64,000 nucleotides of DNA from Lachnospiraceae bacterium (GTDB lineage Bacteria; Bacillota; Clostridia; Lachnospirales; Lachnospiraceae). The stretch is from positions 82,875 through 146,874 of the forward strand of contig JAFSIQ010000037.1 of assembly GCA_017439675.1 (NCBI GenBank), written 5' to 3'. Below the pieces are notes generated by a model. That model saw nothing but the letters and a program-made list of their open reading frames with translations. It did no database searches and had not been told where the DNA came from. The stretch's first letter is position 1. Every line of letters starts with the position of its first letter. Of the stretch, positions 55,954 through 64,000 are shown in pieces. Both the position numbers and the translations under genes were made by a program.

Positions 55954-56730
55954 CTACCAACCCATCTCGCTAAGCCAGTTATTCACCTTTCGTTCGCGGT
56001 CTTTCTTTTCGGTCTCAGAAGGACTGGTATCGCCTTTTTCCAGCTTCAATTCTCCCTTTATATTACCATCGACGATGTATAAAATTCTACTACAATTTGC
56101 AGCAACCTTCATATCGTGGGTTACCAGCATAATGGTAGTTCCCTCTTCATTGATACGGTTTAGCATCTCCATAACCTCATCAGAAGAACTGCGGTTTAAT
56201 GCTCCTGTTGGCTCATCCGCAAACAAAATCTCCGGTTTATTCATAAGACTTCTGCAAATGCAGGCTCTCTGTAACTGTCCGCCGGACACCTCTGTGATAT
56301 CATTATCAGCAATATCGCTAATCTCAAGCTTTCGCATTAATTCCTTGCAATATACATTAATTTCTTCCTTGCTGCGACCACCCTTATCCGTCTGATAGGC
56401 AGGTAACAAAATGTTATCCATCACAGATAGATTCTTTAACATATGCATCTGTTGAAAGATAAATCCCATGTCATTTAAGCGAACCTTCGCAAGCTCACTT
56501 TCATTCAAATCCGTAATCTTTTTATCTGCTAATGAAACCTCTCCTGCTGTTGGTCTATCCATTCCCGATACGCTATACAATAGGGTTGACTTTCCGGAAC
56601 CGGAAGGACCCATAATCGCCACCATTTCTCCTTCTTCTATATTGAAATTCACATTCTTTAATACGTTGTTCTGTCTTTTATTCGTAATATATGTCTTACA
56701 CAAATCTTTTACCTGTAATGCATTTGCCAT
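55954..56730 (-). CDS. ABC transporter ATP-binding protein (MacB/BceA-like)
   Basis: The 258-residue ATPase has Walker A GPSGSGKSTLL near residue 39, Q-loop FIFQQMHML, signature VSGGQLQRACICRSL, Walker B ILFADEPTGAL and the switch histidine in VTHDMKVA. The LNxxxxxxVM-type stretch after Walker B (LNRSSSDEVMEML) is usual for the MacB/LolD/BceA group serving FtsX-type permeases. It pairs with the permease gene 44 bp upstream. A charged tail of about 25 residues (KKDRERKVNNWLSEMGW) extends beyond the core. Confidence 0.95.
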   Translation of the reverse strand: MANALQVKDLCKTYITNKRQNNVLKNVNFNIEEGEMVAIMGPSGSGKSTLLYSVSGMDRPTAGEVSLADKKITDLNESELAKVRLNDMGFIFQQMHMLKNLSVMDNILLPAYQTDKGGRSKEEINVYCKELMRKLEISDIADNDITEVSGGQLQRACICRSLMNKPEILFADEPTGALNRSSSDEVMEMLNRINEEGTTIMLVTHDMKVAANCSRILYIVDGNIKGELKLEKGDTSPSETEKKDRERKVNNWLSEMGW

Positions 56731-56774
56731 GATTTTTACCTCCTACTATCTTTCAAACTCTTTTTCAAATTTTA

Positions 56775-59162
56775 TCACTCTATTGCTTTGATGCTATCCA
56801 CACTTACTTTTCGAACCTGCAACATAGTAATCACGCAAGCAATCACTGTTGCCGCCCAGATCACCACCGGATACAACACATAAATCTCCAATGGGTTAAT
56901 CACAAATTCAATCTTGGATGCACCCATTAACTGAAACACCTGACCGGAGGTCAATTGGCTAAACGGTGTTCCTGTCACCGTTCCAAGCAGCATACCGACA
57001 AACAGCACCAAAGCCATTCTCTTTGTCTGCCAACTCATGATAGAACCATTGGAAAATCCAATTGCCTTAAGCATTCCCATTTCACCCTGCTCCCGGATTA
57101 AGAACATTTTCTGCATCAGTACCATTACAAGAATATTAATAATAATCACAAGAGTCATAATCATCGTTTTTACCGGCTTCAACATATCAGAAATTCCACC
57201 AATCATGTCATCGATGAACTCTTTTGTTGTCTCCACCTTTGCATTTGGCATTTCTTTTTCCACTTTATCTATAATGGCAGAAACCTCTTCTTTGGACATA
57301 TCACCTTCTAAAACCACCTGTACACCAAAGGCTCCGGAAACTGCTGCAAAATCTGTATCGGCTTCTTCTGTAAATCGGACTCCTTCACCCATGTTGTTCA
57401 TGCTCTGATAAAGGGCTGTCACAATAAATGGTCTCTCTTCACCAAACATATTAATATAAATGGTATCCCCAATCTGTGCATCAATCTTTTGTGCCACCAT
57501 GTGAGTAATGGCAACCTCATTTTCTTCCTTTGGAGCCACACCCTCATCATACATATATGCTTCTGTATCTGATCCAAGGCCCATCAACGTCATAGAATTA
57601 TAAGATAATTCACCTTTACTAACTTTGTATTTGTATAACACCTCTGTAAATGTGTAATCTACAGGCACATCTATAGCTTCCAATCGTTCTTGCACCTCAT
57701 CCAGATAATCTTCATAAACCTGTCTGTCTGCAGTGGCCACATTTTCTTCCACGCGGCTTTGTTCCATGATGAAGAAATCACATGGCGCAAGGCCAAACCA
57801 GGCAGCCACCTTTTCCGACTGCAGAGTGTTAATGGTATTGGCTGGCATTACCACAAGCCATACACCAATCATACCGGTAATTACCAACACAATATATTTC
57901 TTTAACTCACATAGCACATCATTCATTGCCATAAATGTGGTAGGACGCATTTTACTCTTACTCAAACTAAGAATGCTCTTCTTCTCGAAACGTTCTCCAT
58001 TGTTACCACTACGGATTGCATCCATCGGTGTCACCTTCTTGATTCGACCGGTACTAAGATAAGCAAACCACACAATCACCAAAACCACTACTACACTTAC
58101 AATCCCTGCCGTTAGGTAGTTGTTATTTCCAGACTCTATTACGATGTTTTTCACCACACTGGAAACTAGCATGTCAGTAAATGGAATACTAACAAAAAAT
58201 CCTATCACCGCACCGATTATGGAAATCACTAAGTACTTTACCACATACAAGGAACGGATGGACTTGTCCGGCATACCAATTGCCTTCATAATACCGATTT
58301 CCTTGTAGTCCTCATTCACCGTAAAGAGAATGGTAAATCGAAGCATAATGGCAGAAATCAGGATAAGACAAATACTCACTGCCAACAAAATCCCTGCAAT
58401 GATCATATCCATAATGTAGGTCGTACGAATAATGCCCATATCTCCATTAAAGAGAACGTAAAATCCCTGGTCCACATATTCCTGATAAAATGCGTCCACA
58501 TCTTCTGTATAGACACCATACATTTTCTGGGATACAAACTCGCCATGTTCAACCAAATCATCATAATCCTTCTGACTAATCAACACACGAGCCATTCCCA
58601 TCATCTCTCCACCTAGAATTACGTCCTTGACTGTTCCCTTTACGGTGAACTTCTTCTTATAGTCTCCAGATTTGATGTAAATGCTATCTCCCACCTGAAA
58701 GGTTTCGCTTAACAATTTCTTTGGAACATACATCTCTCCTGCCCCAATATCTTTCAAAAGTTGATTTTCCTCATCGAAGTAATTTTGCTGCTCACTTTTA
58801 ATACTGAACACTGTCAGCGTGCTATCAAGTTCCAATTCAGAATCACCAACATCCTCAAGCTGGTCCTCAAAAATCATTAAGCCATCGTCCACCTCGTAGT
58901 TATCAACGTTCTCATTTTCTTCTAAAAATGCCTCCAGTCTCAAGTCATTGTCTGTCGGCTCTCCATTGATTCCACTCATAGTGTTAATGAGATAATCACA
59001 AACCTGCGACACCTCAAAATAGTGGTCTAGTCCTGTTGTAATAACCTTCATATTGTTGACACTTGCCGCAATAAATGTGGTCGCAAGCATAACAAAAATC
59101 AGCAGAATGAAATTCATGGATTTCTTACGTTTTAAGTCTTTTTTTAATATCTTTGCGTTCAT
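56775..59162 (-). CDS. FtsX-domain ABC transporter permease
   Basis: The 795-residue permease has an N-terminal helix (MNFILLIFVMLATTFIAASV), a large extracellular domain of about 200 residues, an FtsX triple-helix block (IMDMIIAGILLAVSICLILI to GKIKKVTPM-like SYLSTGRIKKVTPMDAIR), then a second copy (LVVMPANTINTLQSEKVAAW domain, ending KTMIMTLVIIINILVMVLMQ and YPVVIWAATVIACVITMLQV). Two FtsX blocks with big extracellular domains fit MacB-like or antimicrobial-peptide detoxification modules, not solute import. AAAGGAGCACATT precedes the ATG. It heads the operon with ATPase, regulator, kinase and the LtaS-like gene. Confidence 0.92.
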   Translation of the reverse strand: MNAKILKKDLKRKKSMNFILLIFVMLATTFIAASVNNMKVITTGLDHYFEVSQVCDYLINTMSGINGEPTDNDLRLEAFLEENENVDNYEVDDGLMIFEDQLEDVGDSELELDSTLTVFSIKSEQQNYFDEENQLLKDIGAGEMYVPKKLLSETFQVGDSIYIKSGDYKKKFTVKGTVKDVILGGEMMGMARVLISQKDYDDLVEHGEFVSQKMYGVYTEDVDAFYQEYVDQGFYVLFNGDMGIIRTTYIMDMIIAGILLAVSICLILISAIMLRFTILFTVNEDYKEIGIMKAIGMPDKSIRSLYVVKYLVISIIGAVIGFFVSIPFTDMLVSSVVKNIVIESGNNNYLTAGIVSVVVVLVIVWFAYLSTGRIKKVTPMDAIRSGNNGERFEKKSILSLSKSKMRPTTFMAMNDVLCELKKYIVLVITGMIGVWLVVMPANTINTLQSEKVAAWFGLAPCDFFIMEQSRVEENVATADRQVYEDYLDEVQERLEAIDVPVDYTFTEVLYKYKVSKGELSYNSMTLMGLGSDTEAYMYDEGVAPKEENEVAITHMVAQKIDAQIGDTIYINMFGEERPFIVTALYQSMNNMGEGVRFTEEADTDFAAVSGAFGVQVVLEGDMSKEEVSAIIDKVEKEMPNAKVETTKEFIDDMIGGISDMLKPVKTMIMTLVIIINILVMVLMQKMFLIREQGEMGMLKAIGFSNGSIMSWQTKRMALVLFVGMLLGTVTGTPFSQLTSGQVFQLMGASKIEFVINPLEIYVLYPVVIWAATVIACVITMLQVRKVSVDSIKAIE

Positions 59163-59211
59163 AATGTGCTCCTTTCTCTCATCTTCTGCTGTAAGGATAC
59201 AATGGAAATTA

Positions 59212-59230
59212 TTAAATAATCCTTAAATAA
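59212..59230. promoter_or_regulatory. Direct repeat TTAAATAA-N3-TTAAATAA, candidate regulator site
   Basis: Two identical 8-mers with an 11-bp period, 50 bp upstream of the permease start. OmpR-family regulators bind such direct repeats. The region is AT-rich, which lowers confidence. Confidence 0.4.
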
Positions 59231-59336
59231 AATCTCTAGTTTTATTCTAGTAAGTTTGCACGCAAATTTCTATGCATTTTTTAAAAATATACAAATGCTT
59301 TTCTTCCTTAATTTTTTCTTAAGATTTTCTCAAAAT

Positions 59337-59365
59337 GTGACAATCTCCCCATTTTATTGTAAAAT
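59337..59365 (+). promoter_or_regulatory. Probable promoter of the diguanylate cyclase gene
   Basis: GTGACA (59337-59342), 17 bp, TAAAAT (59360-59365). Predicted start near 59372, about 16 nt before the leader stem. Confidence 0.45.
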
Positions 59366-59387
59366 GTACACATATACACCTATTTGA

Positions 59388-59447
59388 AACTATTCAAGAT
59401 TAACATACAACGAATGAGAAACATTTTTGATACAGCACTGAATAGTT
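59388..59447 (+). promoter_or_regulatory. Candidate structured leader element A (upstream of GGDEF gene)
   Basis: AACTATTCA (59388-59396) pairs perfectly with TGAATAGTT (59439-59447). Between them AAACATTTTTGA (59419-59430) starts 22 nt after the 5' arm and ends 8 nt before the 3' arm. The pflB leader has the same arrangement at 62063-62123, with one covarying and one compatible pair change in the stem. Confidence 0.5.
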
Positions 59448-59478
59448 ACGACTATTTTGTTAAAGGGGACATATAAAA

Positions 59479-61794
59479 TTGGGAAAAAGATTAAACATTG
59501 GACTTTTTATTGATGATATTGATGCTGTATTTACCAGCGAAGCTGTTAAAGGCGCAGAGCTAGGTGCTATCGCCATTGATGCCAACCTATTTATCTTTCC
59601 AGGAATGTATCTAGACAGCACCGACATATCAGAAGATCATACACAATATGAATATCAGTATAATACCCTGTTTCAGTTTGCCACTGAAAAGCATTTAGAT
59701 GTGTTATATGTCATGATGGGCATGATTGGCTCTCGTATTTCTGTAAAAGAGCGCGTTGCCTTTTTGGAGCAATTTTTAGGAATTCCAATTGTGACCCTCT
59801 ATACCAAAATGGACGGCTATGCATCCATTATATTTGACAATCAGATTGCATTTATGCAAGGTATCCGACATTTAATTACAGACCATGACGCGAAAAAAAT
59901 AGGCTATGTCAGCGGTCCCACTACCAACGTAGACGCCATGGAGCGTTTTGATGCATATAAAAAGGTATTAGACGAGCAGAATATACCTTTCAACGAAAAT
60001 TATGTTATATATGGTAACTTTGAAGAAAGTAGCGAGACAATCATCGGAGAGTTTGTCGCTTCCCACCCGGAATTGGATGCTGTCGTATTTGCTAACGACC
60101 GTATGGCACTAGGCGGATATCGTGCATTTTCCAAGATGGGAATCCGGGTTGGCCGTGATTTATTAGTCGTAAGCTTTGACAACTCTTCTTTTGCAGCAAC
60201 TTTAGTTCCACCTCTTACAACAGTAGAAGCCAATGCAGCAGAGTTATCCTATAAGGCGATTGCCAATGCCAAATCCTTTGTTCGGACAGGAAAATTGGAC
60301 AACTTGACGGTAAATACACATTTGATGAAGCGTTCTTCTTGCGGTTGCGTGGGCTTTGACTACCAAAGCATGTCAGAAAAATTAGGCATTAAGAACATCT
60401 TTGATGGAAACAATAGTACCACTATGATGCGACAGATTAATGATTATCTTTTCGGAACTTATGTAATGGGCAGCAAGATTGGTCAAATTAAGGATGACCT
60501 TGCTATTTTTGTGAGCATTCTTTGCAAAATGACCAACAAAGCAGCATTTATTACCCACAAGAAAGATATCTTAGTTGTCTTCTCGCACATCATTTCAGAA
60601 CCACTGTTCCGCTACACAAAAGCCGAACTATTCTCTGATTTGTTATTGTCCTTGCAGTATGAGATTCGTAATTCCATTACGGATACCGAGCTACAATTAA
60701 AATTAATGGACTTGTTCTCCGTCTTCTATAGAGAACTTGCCATCATCAATTGGCAGGTAATCCATGGACAACAGGAAGCCCTAGACCAGATATCCAGAAT
60801 AATTAATTCTATGACAACCGACATGTTCCGAATGGATGAAGGTGGACGTATTCCATACGAACGTTCTTTAGAGAATTTGTCTGCCATTGGTATGCAATCT
60901 GCATTTCTCTACACATTTGAAAAAACCATTCTCCACCCAAGAGGTGCGGAGTTCCAAAAACCGGACAAACTACTATTCCGTGCATACTATGATGGAGAAA
61001 GTGCATTCAATGTGCCAGAAGCTGCCCAACGAATTTCCACGGACAACATATTCTCTCATGAATATGTTCCGACGGACCGACGAGTTACCATGGTTTTGGT
61101 TCCTCTTTTCTCTTGCGAAGAGCTTTATGGTGTTTTAATGGGAGAGATGCACTATGAGAATTTCCGTAATCTTGCACCTGTTACGATGCAAATATCCATT
61201 GCGTTACGGTCTCTCTTATTGCTAGAACAACAAAACAAAATTCACCAACAATTGCAGGAGAGTCTGGCACAGATGTCGGAAAACAACCAAAAATTAGCAG
61301 CGATGTCCAAGACCGACCAGTTGACTGGTTTATACAATCGTTGGGGATTTTTAGAAAATGTTCAATCCCTTGCAACCAATCCTATGAATTTGGGTAAAGA
61401 GATTATGGTTTTATATGCAGACATGGATAACCTGAAAATTATCAACGACCGATATGGTCATGACGAAGGTGATTTTGCCATCAAGGAAATTGCTTCTATA
61501 CTCAAAGAAGCATTCCGTAACACAGATGTTGTTGCTCGTTTCGGCGGCGACGAATTTGTTGCTTTCGCCATTATTGGAATTACCGACTATGAAAACATTA
61601 TGAAGCAGCGAATTGAGGAAATCACAGCAACTCATAACGCGAAAGCGAATAAACCATATCGAATTGAGATGAGTGTAGGTATTTGCGAAACCTACTGCTC
61701 CCCATCCTTGGATATTACAGAAATATTAGATATTGCTGATAGACGACTATACATTGAAAAGAAGAAACGAAAAGAGAGTAGAAAGACTCTTTGA
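59479..61794 (+). CDS. Diguanylate cyclase with cytoplasmic LacI-type sugar-sensor domain
   Basis: The 771-residue protein has an N-terminal periplasmic-binding-protein-like (LacI/Peripla_BP_3) domain, residues 1-290 (LNIGLFIDDIDAVFTSEAVK, NDRMALGGYRAFSKMGI), without signal peptide or DNA-binding helix. A helical middle and GAF-like region follow, a short coiled coil (QQNKIHQQLQESLAQM), then a GGDEF domain with the active motif GGDEF at residues 689-693 and an intact I-site RNTD five residues before it. It should make cyclic di-GMP in response to an intracellular ligand, perhaps a sugar. No EAL domain is present. Translation starts at TTG 59479, with AAAGGGGAC upstream; the spacing is slightly long. 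Confidence 0.88.
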   Translation: MGKRLNIGLFIDDIDAVFTSEAVKGAELGAIAIDANLFIFPGMYLDSTDISEDHTQYEYQYNTLFQFATEKHLDVLYVMMGMIGSRISVKERVAFLEQFLGIPIVTLYTKMDGYASIIFDNQIAFMQGIRHLITDHDAKKIGYVSGPTTNVDAMERFDAYKKVLDEQNIPFNENYVIYGNFEESSETIIGEFVASHPELDAVVFANDRMALGGYRAFSKMGIRVGRDLLVVSFDNSSFAATLVPPLTTVEANAAELSYKAIANAKSFVRTGKLDNLTVNTHLMKRSSCGCVGFDYQSMSEKLGIKNIFDGNNSTTMMRQINDYLFGTYVMGSKIGQIKDDLAIFVSILCKMTNKAAFITHKKDILVVFSHIISEPLFRYTKAELFSDLLLSLQYEIRNSITDTELQLKLMDLFSVFYRELAIINWQVIHGQQEALDQISRIINSMTTDMFRMDEGGRIPYERSLENLSAIGMQSAFLYTFEKTILHPRGAEFQKPDKLLFRAYYDGESAFNVPEAAQRISTDNIFSHEYVPTDRRVTMVLVPLFSCEELYGVLMGEMHYENFRNLAPVTMQISIALRSLLLLEQQNKIHQQLQESLAQMSENNQKLAAMSKTDQLTGLYNRWGFLENVQSLATNPMNLGKEIMVLYADMDNLKIINDRYGHDEGDFAIKEIASILKEAFRNTDVVARFGGDEFVAFAIIGITDYENIMKQRIEEITATHNAKANKPYRIEMSVGICETYCSPSLDITEILDIADRRLYIEKKKRKESRKTL

Positions 61795-61820
61795 TTTCAT
61801 ATTAAAATGTACGACGAAAA

Positions 61821-61860
61821 GACGACAGAGAAACATTTGATTTGACGTTTCTCTGCCGTC
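61821..61860 (+). terminator. Terminator of the diguanylate cyclase gene
   Basis: GACGACAGAGAAAC/GTTTCTCTGCCGTC pair at 13 of 14 positions, loop of 12, followed by TTTCTTT. Confidence 0.88.
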
Positions 61861-61896
61861 TTTCTTTAACTCTCTTTTTCATTATCCCCACATCTT

Positions 61897-61907
61897 GTGT
61901 ATACAAT
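61897..61907 (+). repeat. GTGTATACAAT direct repeat, copy 1, upstream of pflB
   Basis: Same 11 bases as at 62021-62031, which lie in the pflB promoter spacer; each contains the palindrome GTATAC. Possible operator pair. Confidence 0.4.
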
Positions 61908-62015
61908 TTTGCCTCACCGCCAAATGCTGATTTTCCCTTGTTTTTGACCATTTATCATTTCTTTTTTATTCCATTTTTGTACTCAAAAAAGTACACGTTT
62001 TCCTCGAAATTTGCG

Positions 62016-62044
62016 TTGACGTGTATACAATATAAAATTATAAT
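62016..62044 (+). promoter_or_regulatory. Sigma-A promoter of pflB
   Basis: TTGACG (62016-62021), exactly 17 bp, TATAAT (62039-62044). The spacer holds GTGTATACAAT, and TACACGT/ACGTGTA form an inverted repeat across the -35. Predicted leader is about 120 nt. Confidence 0.8.
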
Positions 62045-62062
62045 AAAACCATGAGGATAAGG

Positions 62063-62123
62063 AGCTGTTTAGATTTCGTATAGGATCAGTACAAAACATT
62101 TTTGAATCCTACTCTGAACAGTT
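62063..62123 (+). promoter_or_regulatory. Candidate structured leader element B (upstream of pflB)
   Basis: AGCTGTTTAGA (62063-62073) pairs with TCTGAACAGTT (62113-62123) including two G-U pairs. Inside, ATAGGAT and ATCCTAC can form a second stem around AAACATTTTTGA (62094-62105). The outer stem and the 12-mer match element A at 59388 in offset (22 nt). Confidence 0.55.
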
Positions 62124-62170
62124 GTCGTGAACATCCTAAAATTTTATTTTTACAAGGAGGAAATTTTATA

Positions 62171-64000
62171 ATGAGATCAGAATGGAATGGTTTCAAGGGT
62201 GGTAACTGGGAGAAGTTCGTAGATGTTCGTAACTTTATTCAGAAGAACTACACACCATATGAAGGTGATGATTCTTTCTTAGCAGGACCAACTCAGAACA
62301 CAACAGATTTATGGGCACAGGTTATGGAATTAACTAAGAAGGAAAGAGAAGCAGGCGGTGTTCTTGATATGGATACTAAGATTGTTTCTTCTTTGACATC
62401 ACACGGTCCAGGATACTTAGATAAGGACAAAGAAACTATTGTAGGTTTCCAGACAGATAAGCCTTTCAAGAGAGGTATGAATGTATATGGTGGTCTTCGT
62501 ATGGCTATGAAGGCTTGTGAAGATAATGGATATACAGTAGACGCAGAGGTTGTTGATTTCTTTGCTAAGCACAGAAAGACACACAACGAAGGTGTATTTG
62601 ATGTTTATGACGAAGAGATTAGAGTATGTCGTTCTAACCACATCATTACAGGTCTTCCAGATGCTTACGGACGTGGACGTATCATCGGTGACTACAGAAG
62701 AGTTGCTCTTTACGGTACAGATTTCTTAATTAAGGATAAGTTACAGCAGAAGGAATCATTTGGTCGTGTTTACACAGATGATGTTATCCGCGGTAAGGAA
62801 GAGATTTCTGAGCAGATTAAGGCTCTTAAGGAATTAACAAAGATGGCTGAATCTTACGGATTTGATATCTCTCAGCCAGCTAAGGACGTTAAGGAAGCTA
62901 TTCAGTGGACATATTTTGCGTACCTTGGAGCAGTTAAAGAGCAGAACGGTGCTGCAATGTCACTTGGACGTACATCTACTTTCTTAGATGTATATGCACA
63001 GAGAGACTTAGCTGCTGGTAAGTATACAGAGGAGCAGATTCAGGAGTTCATCGACCACTTCGTTATGAAGTTAAGATGTGTGAAGTTCGCTCGTACACCA
63101 GAGTACAACCAGATTTTCGCTGGTGACCCAGTATGGATTACAGAGTCATTAGGTGGTATGGGTACAGACGGACGTACATTGGTTTCTAAGATGACATTCC
63201 GTTTCCTTAACACATTGAACAACTTAGGTACAGCACCAGAACCTAACATGACAGTATTGTGGTCAACAAGACTTCCAGAAGGCTTCAAGAAGTTCTGTGC
63301 TAAGATGTCTATCAAGTCTTCTTCAATTCAGTACGAGAACGACGACTTAATGAGAAATGACCATGGTGATGATTACGGTATCGCATGTTGCGTATCTTCA
63401 ATGGTTATCGGTAAGGAAATGCAGTTCTTTGGAGCACGTGCTAACCTTGCTAAATGTTTACTTTACGCTATCAACGGTGGTGTTGATGAGGTTTCTGGCG
63501 TACAGGTAGGTCCTAAGTATCGTCCAGTTGAGGGTGAATACCTTGACTTTGATGATGTTTGGGCTAAGTACGTTGATATGATGGAGTGGTTAGCAAGAGT
63601 TTATGTAAGCTCATTGAACATTATCCACTACATGCATGACAAGTATGCTTATGAGAGAATTCAGATGGCATTACATGACAGAGATGTTAAGAGATACTTC
63701 GCAACAGGAATTGCTGGTCTTTCCGTAGTAGCTGACTCATTATCAGCTATCAAGTACGCTAAGGTTAAAGCAATCCGTAACGATGCTGGTATCGTAACAA
63801 GCTACGAAGTAGAGGGTGATTTCCCTAAGTATGGTAACAACGATGACCGTGTTGATGAGTTAGCTACTAACTTAGTTACAACATTCATGAACATGATTCG
63901 TACACACCATGTATACAGAAATGGTCTTCCTACAACTTCTATCCTTACAATTACTTCTAACGTAACATATGGTAAGGCTACTGGTGATACACCATGTGGA
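62171..64000 (+). CDS. pflB: Formate acetyltransferase (pyruvate formate-lyase), 5' part
   Basis: The gene is open for 610 codons to the window edge; full-length PFL is about 750. PFL converts pyruvate and CoA to acetyl-CoA and formate by a glycyl-radical mechanism in anaerobic fermentation. The N-terminus MRSEWNGFKGGNWEKFVDVR and the adjacent catalytic cysteines C406-C407 in GIACCVSSM identify it as true PFL rather than a diol dehydratase or other glycyl-radical enzyme. The glycine-radical loop lies outside the window. Codon use is strongly biased, suggesting high expression, in keeping with its good promoter. AAGGAGGAAATTTTATA precedes the ATG. Confidence 0.97.
   Translation, partial: MRSEWNGFKGGNWEKFVDVRNFIQKNYTPYEGDDSFLAGPTQNTTDLWAQVMELTKKEREAGGVLDMDTKIVSSLTSHGPGYLDKDKETIVGFQTDKPFKRGMNVYGGLRMAMKACEDNGYTVDAEVVDFFAKHRKTHNEGVFDVYDEEIRVCRSNHIITGLPDAYGRGRIIGDYRRVALYGTDFLIKDKLQQKESFGRVYTDDVIRGKEEISEQIKALKELTKMAESYGFDISQPAKDVKEAIQWTYFAYLGAVKEQNGAAMSLGRTSTFLDVYAQRDLAAGKYTEEQIQEFIDHFVMKLRCVKFARTPEYNQIFAGDPVWITESLGGMGTDGRTLVSKMTFRFLNTLNNLGTAPEPNMTVLWSTRLPEGFKKFCAKMSIKSSSIQYENDDLMRNDHGDDYGIACCVSSMVIGKEMQFFGARANLAKCLLYAINGGVDEVSGVQVGPKYRPVEGEYLDFDDVWAKYVDMMEWLARVYVSSLNIIHYMHDKYAYERIQMALHDRDVKRYFATGIAGLSVVADSLSAIKYAKVKAIRNDAGIVTSYEVEGDFPKYGNNDDRVDELATNLVTTFMNMIRTHHVYRNGLPTTSILTITSNVTYGKATGDTPCG

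Noticed and set aside
62045-62170. ZTP (pfl-type) or GEMM riboswitch in the pflB leader
   Set aside because: The conserved cores of those classes are not visible; the leader has its own stem-loop instead.
1-64000. rRNA, tRNA, insertion sequences, prophage or integrase genes
   Set aside because: None could be recognised by eye on either strand; tRNA genes can be missed without a folding search.

Overview
The window looks like a chromosomal segment of a Gram-positive anaerobe of the class Clostridia, most likely a Lachnospiraceae gut bacterium. The support is low-GC sequence with strong AGGAGG-type ribosome binding sites, the SCIFF peptide and its radical SAM maturase (a clostridial hallmark), a valS T-box, BspA-type leucine-rich-repeat surface proteins, a LacI-sensor/GGDEF fusion and pyruvate formate-lyase. 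No rRNA, tRNA, CRISPR array, prophage or insertion sequence was recognised.

Region 1 (1-10.7 kb, minus strand) is a housekeeping block. In transcription order it holds a TIGR04086-type membrane protein, scfA (SCIFF), scfB, a secD-secF fusion, recJ, a bifunctional (p)ppGpp synthetase/hydrolase, a glyoxalase-II-like hydrolase and the 5' part of hemZ, which runs off the left edge. Upstream of it, a HAD phosphatase overlaps a giant Ig-like surface protein by 4 bp.

Region 2 (10.6-21.5 kb, minus strand) is the most striking part. A compact operon behind a good sigma-A promoter encodes an FHA protein with a 14-unit 11-residue repeat, a PP2C phosphatase, a membrane Hanks-type Ser/Thr kinase with an extracytoplasmic TPR-like region, a small membrane protein ending in about ten tandem ETTLL-like motifs, and a 1670-residue Ig-like membrane protein. 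The ETTLL array resembles the ETT phosphosite of GarA/OdhI, so it may be a multivalent phospho-threonine platform for the FHA protein.

Region 3 (21.8-29 kb) holds a cyclophilin, a CorA transporter, a small multidrug export family protein, an LRR/InlB-repeat/Fn3 surface protein, an XRE regulator, and a phenylacetate-CoA ligase/ACT pair. Region 4 (29-50 kb) is dominated by three large BspA-like secreted proteins, two of which share almost the same lysine-rich C-terminal tail, plus a broken fourth copy of that tail. Between them lie a sodium:solute symporter behind a consensus promoter, two paralogous membrane proteins with GLKL-type linear motifs, valS with T-box and an unusual hairpin-rich leader insertion, and a HipA/HipB-like pair.

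Region 5 (49.4-59.2 kb) carries a MATE exporter, a cysteine-rich membrane protein, and a tight run of FtsX-type permease, ATPase, response regulator, histidine kinase and LtaS-like phosphoglycerol transferase, which looks like an envelope-stress response unit. Region 6 (59.3-64 kb, plus strand) has a diguanylate cyclase with a cytoplasmic LacI-type sensor and the first 610 codons of pflB. The 5' leaders of these two genes share a stem-loop of matching geometry with an identical 12-base segment at the same offset, a candidate undescribed RNA element.
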